From Gemmatimonadales bacterium UBA7835 (GTDB lineage Bacteria > Gemmatimonadota > Gemmatimonadetes > Longimicrobiales > Gaopeijiaceae), in the NCBI GenBank assembly GCA_002500925.1, contig DLTN01000121.1, forward strand, positions 1 to 14,434: DNA of 14,434 bases. Reading direction: 5' to 3'. The position numbers and the translations under genes were made by a program. Positions 7,970 to 14,434 of the stretch are shown piece by piece. Numbering within the stretch: the stretch's first letter is position 1; the number at the start of each line of letters is the position of its first letter. The notes beneath the pieces were generated by a model. That model had not been told where the DNA came from. It was given only the letters and a program-made list of their open reading frames with translations, and did not search any database.

Positions 7970-9652
7970 ATGTCAGGACCGCAGTTCATCTACCACATGC
8001 ACCGACTCTCGAAGGTGGTCCCACCCAAGCGAGAAATACTCAAGAACATCAATCTTTCTTTCTATCCGGGTGCCAAGATCGGCGTCGTCGGATCAAACGG
8101 TTCGGGGAAAAGCTCACTACTCAAGATCATGGCCGGACTAGACACCGACTTCCTCGGTGAGGCGTGGGCAGCGAAAGGAACTCGGGTCGGATACTTGGCG
8201 CAGGAACCCGACTTGGATTCATCCCTGAACGTCCGGGGAAACGTGGAGTTAGCCGTCAAAGGCACTCGGGATCTCCTTCAGCGCTTTCAAGAAGTGAGTA
8301 TGGCATTTGGCGAAGCTACGACTGACGACGAAATGAACGCGCTCATTGAGGAGCAGGCAAAACTTCAAGACCGTATCGACGCATCAAACGCTTGGGAACT
8401 CGACCGGAAAATCGAGATCGCCATGGATGCTTTGCGCCTTCCTTCAGGTGAAGCTGATGTCAGCACGCTTTCAGGCGGTGAACGCCGCCGTGTAGCTTTA
8501 TGCCGGATACTCCTTGAACAGCCCGACATGCTCCTCCTTGACGAGCCTACGAACCACTTGGATACAGAATCTGTGGCTTGGCTGGAGCACCACCTGCACA
8601 ACTTTCCTGGCACAATCGTGGCTATCACCCACGACCGATATTTTCTGGACAACGTAGCTGAGTGGATTCTTGAACTCGATCGCGGTCAGGGCATCCCGTG
8701 GGAAGGGAATTACTCGTCCTGGCTTGAGCAGAAGCAAGAACGCCTCCGTCAGGAAGAGAAGTCAGAATCCGCACGACAAAAGACCCTCGAACGTGAATTG
8801 GATTGGATACGAATGTCGCCGCGCGCCCGTCAGGCGAAAGGCAAGGCAAGGATCAACGCTTACGAGGAGCTACTGAACGCAGACGAGCGCAAGCAGATTC
8901 AGACTGCTGAAATCTTGATCCCTAAAGGGCCACGACTAGGCAACACGGTCATAAAGGCGACCTCGTTAACAAAAGGGTTTGGCGACCAGCTTCTGATGGA
9001 GAACCTGAGTTTTGACGTCCCACCCGGAGCAGTCGTCGGGATCATTGGCGGGAACGGTGCCGGAAAGACTACGCTCTTTAGAATGATTGTCGGTGAAGAG
9101 AAGCCGGATCATGGCGCCCTAGAAACAGGCCAGACCGTGCAGTTGGCCTATGTCGACCAATCACGAGAGGAACTCGACGGGGAGAAAACGGTCTTCGAAG
9201 AGGTCAGCGAGGGGAACGACATCCTGCAGTTTGGACGTGTTGAGGTAAACCCAAGGGCCTATCTGTCCTGGTTCAACTTTCGGGGCTCTGATCAACAAAA
9301 AAAGGTCAGCATACTCTCTGGTGGAGAGAGGAATCGTCTCCACCTAGCAAAACTGCTGAAATCAGGGGGCAACGTTATGCTACTTGATGAACCCACCAAT
9401 GACCTTGATGTAGACACACTCCGGGCCCTAGAAAATGCCATCCTCGATTACGCGGGTTGCGTTGTTGTTATATCGCATGATCGTTGGTTCCTGGATCGGA
9501 TATGCACCCACGTCCTAGCCTTTGAAGGCGACTCTCAAGTGGTCTGGTTCGAGGGTAACTACCAAGAATACGAAGAAGACCGGAAACGGAGGCTAGGCGA
9601 CGATGCGATACAACCCCGACGACTCAAATACAGAAAGCTAATGCGTGACTGA
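7970..9652 (+). CDS. ettA: Energy-dependent translational throttle protein EttA (ABC-F ATPase)
   Basis: This 560-residue cytoplasmic ABC-F protein binds the ribosomal E site and gates the first steps of elongation according to the ATP/ADP ratio. There are two ABC cassettes and no membrane segment. Cassette 1 has Walker A GSNGSGKSS (41-49), signature LSGGE (167-171) and Walker B LLLDEPTNHLD with Asp191 and Glu192. Cassette 2 has GGNGAGKTT (360-368), LSGGE (449-453) and LLDEPTNDLD with Asp473 and Glu474. The charged linker between them, including WIRMSPRARQAKGKAR, is the P-site tRNA interaction region. The N-terminus (QFIYHMHRLSKVVPPKREIL) and C-terminus (YQEYEEDRKRRLG) follow E. coli EttA closely, which fixes the subfamily and the start. 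No Shine-Dalgarno sequence is visible before ATG 7970. The stop codon lies within a hairpin. Confidence 0.96.
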   Translation: MSGPQFIYHMHRLSKVVPPKREILKNINLSFYPGAKIGVVGSNGSGKSSLLKIMAGLDTDFLGEAWAAKGTRVGYLAQEPDLDSSLNVRGNVELAVKGTRDLLQRFQEVSMAFGEATTDDEMNALIEEQAKLQDRIDASNAWELDRKIEIAMDALRLPSGEADVSTLSGGERRRVALCRILLEQPDMLLLDEPTNHLDTESVAWLEHHLHNFPGTIVAITHDRYFLDNVAEWILELDRGQGIPWEGNYSSWLEQKQERLRQEEKSESARQKTLERELDWIRMSPRARQAKGKARINAYEELLNADERKQIQTAEILIPKGPRLGNTVIKATSLTKGFGDQLLMENLSFDVPPGAVVGIIGGNGAGKTTLFRMIVGEEKPDHGALETGQTVQLAYVDQSREELDGEKTVFEEVSEGNDILQFGRVEVNPRAYLSWFNFRGSDQQKKVSILSGGERNRLHLAKLLKSGGNVMLLDEPTNDLDVDTLRALENAILDYAGCVVVISHDRWFLDRICTHVLAFEGDSQVVWFEGNYQEYEEDRKRRLGDDAIQPRRLKYRKLMRD

Positions 9653-9670
9653 TCACAGCACGGGTGATCA
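9650..9670 (+). terminator. Hairpin at the ettA stop codon
   Basis: TGATCAC (9650-9656) pairs perfectly with GTGATCA (9664-9670) around a seven-base loop. The left arm contains the ettA stop codon, and ATTTCCCG follows. The short T run makes this only a possible weak intrinsic terminator. An overlapping alternative stem (ACGGG 9660-9664 with CCCGT 9675-9679) is shorter. Confidence 0.4.
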
Positions 9671-9787
9671 ATTTCCCGTCATGTACTAACGAATGACGCC
9701 GCCCCTCCCGTTTATGCAGAATAGACCGATCTTTCTTTGTCTGGCCCAGTACGCTGGACTCAAACACGGTCTATCACTAATCACCGC

Positions 9788-12700
9788 ATGATCAACATCC
9801 TCAGGCGTCCCAGCCTCGGGCCCGACGCGGTCCTCGCTGCTCTCCGCGAGCACTACGGAATTGAGGGTACCCTGTCGCCGCTGCCGGGAGAGCGTGATCT
9901 GAACTTCCTTTTCACAGGAACAAACGGTGAACGAAGGGTCGCGAAAGTGTCCACCCCGGATGAGACCGATGAGATCTTGGAAATCGAAGCAGACCTCATG
10001 CGGCACATGGCTCGAACAACGGACGGCTTTACAGCTGATGTGATCCCGTCAGTGGATGGGGATTGGGTCGTGAAACACACCGCCGAGGACGGTGATATCC
10101 ACCGAATTCGCGTAGTCGAATATCTGGAAGGGGTCCTGTTTGCTGAGGTTCGGCCGCGCTCCCTCTCCCTGCTTTACAATCTGGGGAGTCGGATCGCCGA
10201 CCTTGACAGCGCTTTGGGAGCCTATCCCGATCATCCACCGGCACGGATTGACTTCGAGTGGGCACTTGGTCGCTCTGGACTGGTCATGGAACGATGCCTC
10301 GACCTCTTTCAGGGCGAACAACTCGAACTAATTCAGGCAGTCCACCGAGATTGGCTAACACGCGAACCCGATTTCCTTGGGCTAGGCTCACAGGTAATTC
10401 ATGGCGATCTGAACGACTATAACGTCCTAGTAAGCCACCCAGGTGAAGGCCCTAGGCGCATTACCGGGATCATTGATCTCGGTGACGCCCACTCCGCACC
10501 GCGCGTCTTTGATCTCGGCATCGCAATCGCATACGCCATCCTGGATACAGACGATCCACTCATGTCGATAGCATCGATAGTCCGTGGGTTTCACGATCGA
10601 ACGCCCTTGAGTGAAGAGGAGGCAAATGTGGTCTTCACTCTCGCGAAAGCGCGTCTCGGTGCGAGCGTAAGCATCTCGGCTTGGAGGCGACACCAAACTG
10701 GTGAAACCGACGAATATGCGCTGATCTCGGAACGGCCCGCTTGGGCTATGATTCAAAAACTCGAAGCAGTTCCGGTTCGACTGGCTGAAGGAATCGTCCG
10801 AGAAGCCGCTGGATTATCGGCTTCACCTAGGACTCCTGTTCTCGTGGACTGGCTCAAGACGCAAACCTTCGCCCCAGTGATGGCAATACCAGAGACAGAG
10901 GAAAAGGTCTCCGTCCTCGATTTAAGCGTATCCAGTCCGCTGCTTAACGGACGGGACACCGAAGACGCGGAGGATTTCACACGGCGGGTGTTCAGACACA
11001 TGGAAGACAAGAACGCCAGCATAGGAATCGGGCGTTATCTAGAGCCTCGCACACTCTACCTAGAAGACATATTCAAGGGTCGATCCGGCGACCCACGTGA
11101 AAGCCGCACAGTTCATACCGGGATCGACATCTTCAGTGAGGCCGGAGGAGAAGTATACGCACCTCTAGCGGGCCGGATACGATCCGTTGTGAATAACGGG
11201 CAGAACCTAGATTACGGGCCCACGGTGATACTTGAGCATGACGGTCCGGTCGGAGCCTTCTGGACACTCTACGGGCACCTGGAAACATCTACCCTCGAGG
11301 ACCTCGAAAAGGGAAGCGAGGTAGCCGCGGGCGAGTGCTTCGCCCGAATCGGCTCTGCCGAGGAAAACGGAGGCTGGCCGCCGCACTTACACTTTCAGAT
11401 CATCACGGACCTCCTAGGGTTCGAAGGCCAGTTTCCTGGGGTAGCCCTTCCACGCGAGGAAACAGTCTGGGCATCTTTCTCTCCAGACCCCAACCTGATA
11501 CTTCAGCTTCCTGGTCACACCACATTTGTTCCGCCAGAAGACATATCCAGGAACCGAGCTGAACTACTCGGCCAAAATCTGAGTGTCGCGTATGATACGC
11601 CTCTTCACATCGTTCGAGGTTCCGGTACGTACTTGATAGATGTTGTGGGTCGTTCATATCTGGACTGTGTAAACAACGTTGCGCACGTGGGCCATGAAAG
11701 ACGCTCTGTAGTAGAAGCCGGACAACTCCAGATGAGTGTTCTCAACACGAATACGCGTTACCTGCACGAGAACGTGCTTCAGTACGGGGAGCGGCTGACG
11801 GAACTGTTTCCGGATCCACTTTCAGTCTGCTTCTTCGTAAACTCAGGGTCGGAGGCGAACGACTTAGCACTGCGTATGGCTAGGACTCACACAAAGGGAC
11901 AGGGCGTAGTCGCCATCGAAAACGGTTACCATGGCCATTCACAAAGTCTGATAGACGTTAGCCACTACAAGCACGCTGGAGAGGGCGGAGAGGGGGCGCC
12001 GAACTGGGTAAGGACAGTTCCCGTTCCCGACGACTATAGAGGTTTGTATGGGAGGGACGTAGCGGATCGTGCAGTCCGTTATGCCATGCATGTAGGAGAG
12101 GCATTCGGATCTCTGAGCTCTACCGGGCACGAGCCCGCTGCCTTCATAGCTGAAAGCATCCTGTCTTGTGGCGGACAAATTGAACCGCCGGCCGGCTACC
12201 TAGAAGAAGCATATAGAATCGCTCGTTCGAGAGGGGCCGTCTGCATTGCGGACGAGGTTCAAATCGGCTTCGGTCGGGTCGGCAGCCACATGTGGGGCTT
12301 CCAGACAGGAAATGTGGTCCCCGACATCGTCACCCTAGGCAAGCCCATCGGAAACGGGCACCCCATCGGAGCGGTGGTCACAACACCCGAAATCGCTGAG
12401 TCATTCGCGAATGGCATGGAGTTCTTCAGCACCTTCGGTGGCAATCCCGTATCTGCAGCGATTGGGCTTGCAGTCCTCGACATCATAGAGAGCGATCGCC
12501 TTCAGGAGCACGCAGCAGTAGTGGGTGGGACTTTAAAGGCCAACCTAGCCTCTCTCGCAATGCGGCATGAAAGTGTCGGAGATGTGAGAGGACGCGGACT
12601 ATTCCTTGGCATCGAATTCGTCGAAGATCAAAAGGCCCGAACGCCGAGCGCTCAAGCTGCACGGTACATCGCCAATCGAGGCGCAGAACTCGGCATCCTA

Positions 12701-12835
12701 CTGAGTACAGATGGGCCAGATCACAACGTCATCAAGATCAAGCCTCCCATGACATTCAATCAAAATGACTCGGAGAGATTAGTCGCCACGCTTGATAAAA
12801 TTCTGGCAGAGGACGAAGCACGGCCCAGAACGTAA
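9788..12835 (+). CDS. Fusion of APH-fold kinase, M23 peptidase-like domain and class-III aminotransferase-fold phospholyase
   Basis: This protein has 1015 residues in three parts. Residues about 10-300 form an aminoglycoside-phosphotransferase/hydroxylysine-kinase fold: GERDLNF (34-40), Lys53, Glu67, HGDLNDYN (205-212, catalytic Asp207) and IDLGD (229-233). Residues about 420-560 form an M23 (LytM-type) domain with His443 and Asp447 in HTGID, His497 in YGHL and His533/His535 in PHLHF. Residues about 590-1010 form a PLP enzyme very like human ETNPPL: NNVAHVGH, NSGSEANDLALR (685-696), YHGHS (714-718), Asp822 in ADEVQ and Lys852 in TLGKPIGNGHP. The inferred job is to phosphorylate an amino alcohol (hydroxylysine or ethanolamine type) and then eliminate phosphate and ammonia to give an aldehyde. 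The M23 role is unknown. There is no signal peptide, so it is probably cytoplasmic. The frame extends to TTG 9737, but ATG 9788 better fits the kinase N-terminus; no ribosome site is visible at either. Confidence 0.9.
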   Translation: MINILRRPSLGPDAVLAALREHYGIEGTLSPLPGERDLNFLFTGTNGERRVAKVSTPDETDEILEIEADLMRHMARTTDGFTADVIPSVDGDWVVKHTAEDGDIHRIRVVEYLEGVLFAEVRPRSLSLLYNLGSRIADLDSALGAYPDHPPARIDFEWALGRSGLVMERCLDLFQGEQLELIQAVHRDWLTREPDFLGLGSQVIHGDLNDYNVLVSHPGEGPRRITGIIDLGDAHSAPRVFDLGIAIAYAILDTDDPLMSIASIVRGFHDRTPLSEEEANVVFTLAKARLGASVSISAWRRHQTGETDEYALISERPAWAMIQKLEAVPVRLAEGIVREAAGLSASPRTPVLVDWLKTQTFAPVMAIPETEEKVSVLDLSVSSPLLNGRDTEDAEDFTRRVFRHMEDKNASIGIGRYLEPRTLYLEDIFKGRSGDPRESRTVHTGIDIFSEAGGEVYAPLAGRIRSVVNNGQNLDYGPTVILEHDGPVGAFWTLYGHLETSTLEDLEKGSEVAAGECFARIGSAEENGGWPPHLHFQIITDLLGFEGQFPGVALPREETVWASFSPDPNLILQLPGHTTFVPPEDISRNRAELLGQNLSVAYDTPLHIVRGSGTYLIDVVGRSYLDCVNNVAHVGHERRSVVEAGQLQMSVLNTNTRYLHENVLQYGERLTELFPDPLSVCFFVNSGSEANDLALRMARTHTKGQGVVAIENGYHGHSQSLIDVSHYKHAGEGGEGAPNWVRTVPVPDDYRGLYGRDVADRAVRYAMHVGEAFGSLSSTGHEPAAFIAESILSCGGQIEPPAGYLEEAYRIARSRGAVCIADEVQIGFGRVGSHMWGFQTGNVVPDIVTLGKPIGNGHPIGAVVTTPEIAESFANGMEFFSTFGGNPVSAAIGLAVLDIIESDRLQEHAAVVGGTLKANLASLAMRHESVGDVRGRGLFLGIEFVEDQKARTPSAQAARYIANRGAELGILLSTDGPDHNVIKIKPPMTFNQNDSERLVATLDKILAEDEARPRT

Positions 12836-12899
12836 AACGAGGCGGATAGAACAAGAGCGAGAATGCCAGCTTTCCTATCCATTCTCCGGTCCCGCAACG

Positions 12900-12905
12900 T
12901 ATACT
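12900..12905 (+). promoter_or_regulatory. Possible -10 box before the propeller lipoprotein gene
   Basis: TATACT stands 41 bases before the ATG at 12947, in the 111-base gap after the fusion gene. No convincing -35 hexamer lies 16-18 bases upstream, so this is a weak call. If real, the lipoprotein gene has its own promoter. Confidence 0.25.
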
Positions 12906-12946
12906 GCGATTTCTGAATCCAGAGACTATCAGCGCAAAGAGGCATC

Positions 12947-14080
12947 ATGCTTACTCGGGATCACCTGCGACACCTCACCCTGCTTCTCACTCTCACAGTA
13001 GTCTTCGGCTGCGGCCCGTCAGCAGAAACAACCCCTCGAGTAGGAGAGGTGGTAAAGGGGGGGGATGACCGCACCGGCGAATACGATGCAGTCGATAACT
13101 GGTGGAAGCCGGCCCCTGATCATGGCGATGTGTGGGGTTGGGGCCAGGTATCCGGGATAGCCGTGGACAATCCCGATCGCATCATCGTCGGCGTGTGGGG
13201 GGACCGAGACGCCCTGAATCGTGAACGAGACGGCAGTTCAAATTATCTGGTTGCAGTGGACCGCGACGGCAATATCACGGAAAACTGGAGCCAATGGGAT
13301 TCACTCTTTAACAAACCCCACCAGATCTACATTAGTCCGTACGACCCTGAGCGACATATCTGGGTTGTTGAGCGCGGCCTCGGCATGCGTGATGTGAACA
13401 TGCAAATACTGAAGTTTACCAACGACGGCAGCGAGTTGGTCATGCAGCTAGTCGATCCCGAACACCCCAGAACACGTGCGGAGGCTAGAGCCAATCCCAA
13501 CCCAGGCCCATACACCTACGGGGACCCATCTGTAATGGCGTTCTTTCCAAACGGGGACTTTCTTCTCGGTGACGGCTACTGGAACTCCCGAATTATCCGA
13601 TACAACGCAAGGGGTGAATTCTTACAAGAGTTCGGGGAACTCGGAAATGGTCCTGGTCAGTTCGATCTCATTCACGGGCTAGCGATCGACAGAAGCCACC
13701 GAATCTATGTCGGTGATCGCTCAAACGACCGAATCCAAGTCTTTACGGAAAATGGAGAATTCATTGAAGAATGGCCCGATGTATCTGATCCGGTTGGTGT
13801 GTTCATCGACGAAAACGAATCCGTATGGGTCGTTTCAGCGCGCCTGAACCGAATCATCAAGTTCAATAAAGAAGGAGAACTGCAATACCACCTCGGCGCT
13901 TTCGGGGGGACCCGTGGTGGATTCTCGGGTGGGCTATCACGACCCCACCAAATGGATGTCGACCAGGAAGGCAACCTCTATATCGTCAGTTGGGACGGAG
14001 GTTGGATGGATAAATTCGTGCCGAAGACAGACGCCAATCCTGAAAGGCTAGTTGGTCGACCGCTGATCCTCGAACACTAG
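12947..14080 (+). CDS. NHL-type beta-propeller lipoprotein resembling peptidyl-alpha-hydroxyglycine alpha-amidating lyase
   Basis: This 377-residue protein has a lipoprotein signal ending in VFGC (Cys22), so it is probably anchored in the envelope facing outward; the next residue is Gly, not the Asp that retains lipoproteins in the inner membrane of E. coli. The rest is a six-bladed NHL-type propeller with blades such as NGEFIEEW and EGNLYIVSW. Residues matching the PAL active site are present in order and with similar spacing: His125 (KPHQI), Tyr211 (DGYWNSRI), His243 (IHGLAID), Arg258 (GDRSNDRIQ) and His334 (RPHQM). The three His would bind zinc. PAL splits peptidyl-hydroxyglycine into amidated peptide and glyoxylate, but no hydroxylating partner is here, and the Arg and Met that complete the site are not evident. 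The real substrate is therefore open. AAAGAGG stands four bases before the ATG. A run of eight G lies in codons 37-40. Confidence 0.75.
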   Translation: MLTRDHLRHLTLLLTLTVVFGCGPSAETTPRVGEVVKGGDDRTGEYDAVDNWWKPAPDHGDVWGWGQVSGIAVDNPDRIIVGVWGDRDALNRERDGSSNYLVAVDRDGNITENWSQWDSLFNKPHQIYISPYDPERHIWVVERGLGMRDVNMQILKFTNDGSELVMQLVDPEHPRTRAEARANPNPGPYTYGDPSVMAFFPNGDFLLGDGYWNSRIIRYNARGEFLQEFGELGNGPGQFDLIHGLAIDRSHRIYVGDRSNDRIQVFTENGEFIEEWPDVSDPVGVFIDENESVWVVSARLNRIIKFNKEGELQYHLGAFGGTRGGFSGGLSRPHQMDVDQEGNLYIVSWDGGWMDKFVPKTDANPERLVGRPLILEH

Positions 14081-14088
14081 ATGACCCT

Positions 14089-14139
14089 GGGATGAGACCC
14101 GAGCCGAGAACTGTACTCTCCGGCCCCGGGTCTCATCCC
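14089..14139. terminator. Long hairpin between convergent genes, likely two-way terminator
   Basis: GGGATGAGACCCG (14089-14101) is perfectly inverted as CGGGTCTCATCCC (14127-14139), 13 pairs. Inside it GCCGAG (14103-14108) can pair with CTCCGGC (14118-14124) with one bulged base, so nearly the whole 51 bases fold. It starts eight bases past the lipoprotein stop and faces the leftward gene ending at 14163. There is no long T tract on either side, so it may act by stem strength or only protect 3' ends. Confidence 0.55.
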
Positions 14140-14162
14140 TAGAAATCGACTCTAAAGCTACC

Positions 14163-14434
14163 CTACCCGTCCGTAACCATGCGGATAAGCCGTTGCAGCC
14201 TTTCCTTGTGCTGCTCAAGCTCGGAAACCAGAACCTCAAGTCTCTCATACATATCAGCAGCCGGTCGCTGATCCGCTCTCTGGGAATTGCTATTTAGGTA
14301 GTTCAACTGGTCGCGAAGCATCGGCTGCGGATAACTCGTGATCGTCTGATTCGTCAGCAACGCACGCTCAATCTCCTTGAGTTCTGTTTCCACATCACTG
14401 CCTTCCGCAACACGCGTCTGGGCGCCCTGAAGGC
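14163..14434 (-). CDS. C-terminal fragment of a larger protein, resembles the tail of a BNR/VPS10-type glycosyl hydrolase
   Basis: The frame is open to the right edge, so the last 89 residues of a gene starting outside the window are seen. A GTG at 14393 is an in-frame codon and not a convincing start: no ribosome site precedes it and the coding character continues upstream. The segment is alpha-helical and charged, with the stretch PQPMLRDQLNYL, then RADQRPAADMYERLE and a coiled-coil-like end (LVSELEQHKERLQRLI). This pattern resembles the C-terminal helical tail of large secreted BNR/VPS10 (sortilin-like) exo-hydrolases common in Gemmatimonadota and Acidobacteriota. That is from memory of the family, and the catalytic or propeller part is not visible here, so the assignment is tentative. 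It converges on the propeller lipoprotein gene. Confidence 0.6.
   Translation of the reverse strand, partial: LQGAQTRVAEGSDVETELKEIERALLTNQTITSYPQPMLRDQLNYLNSNSQRADQRPAADMYERLEVLVSELEQHKERLQRLIRMVTDG

Noticed and set aside
7960..8160. Small upstream frame starting at ATG 7960 and overlapping the ettA start, possible regulatory leader peptide
   Set aside because: It continues 190 bases into ettA in another frame, has no ribosome site and no stalling-type sequence, so it is probably chance.
9297..9303. A7 run in ettA that might be a programmed frameshift site
   Set aside because: It encodes Gln-Lys-Lys in a normal part of the second cassette, and the protein continues in frame to a canonical C-terminus. 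No stop or stimulating hairpin is evident next to it.
1..14434. tRNA, rRNA, CRISPR array, insertion sequence or attachment site
   Set aside because: Genes fill nearly the whole window and the spacers (the longest about 255 bases) show no cloverleaf, regular repeats, transposase or target-site duplications that I can recognise.

Overview
The window looks like ordinary chromosome from an uncultured, probably Gram-negative bacterium. GC is a little over half by eye. Two large secreted S9-type serine peptidases, a small secreted beta-rich protein of a kind I associate with Gemmatimonadota, a lipoprotein beta-propeller and the tail of what resembles a BNR/VPS10-type exo-hydrolase together suggest Gemmatimonadota or a similar peptide-degrading heterotroph. 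That placement is an inference from gene content and is not proven by any marker gene here. I see no phage, IS element, CRISPR array, rRNA or tRNA.

Layout. A cyclophilin gene (55-543, +) converges on a DPP IV-like S9 peptidase gene (561-2888, -). Upstream of the latter, on the same strand, is a small secreted protein gene (3080-3463, -). A 229-base divergent spacer carrying a long inverted repeat separates it from a second secreted S9 peptidase gene (3693-6464, +). That gene converges on an AI-2E-family membrane protein gene (6500-7714, -). Another divergent spacer (7715-7969) leads to a rightward run: the ABC-F translation factor EttA (7970-9652), a 1015-residue fusion of an APH-fold kinase, an M23 peptidase-like domain and a class-III aminotransferase-fold phospholyase (9788-12835), and a lipoprotein resembling peptidyl-alpha-hydroxyglycine alpha-amidating lyase (12947-14080). 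A long hairpin then separates this run from the 3' end of a leftward gene that enters from the right edge (14163-14434).

How the genes may work together. Few spacings look operonic; most genes have their own leader, and several are followed by a candidate terminator hairpin. The shared theme is peptide and amine use: two exported peptidases, a propeller lyase-like lipoprotein, and a cytoplasmic fusion whose ends form a plausible kinase plus ammoniophospholyase pair (phosphorylate an amino alcohol, then eliminate phosphate and ammonia to give an aldehyde). The cyclophilin, EttA and AI-2E family protein are housekeeping-type genes.

Most interesting items: the three-part fusion, with a metal-site-complete M23 domain in a protein that has no export signal; the PAL-like lipoprotein, which keeps the zinc His triad and catalytic Tyr and also carries a G8 tract near its start; the unusual nucleophile motif in the second S9 peptidase; and the inverted repeat in the 3464-3692 spacer. 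I do not see a dedicated new defence or mobile system.
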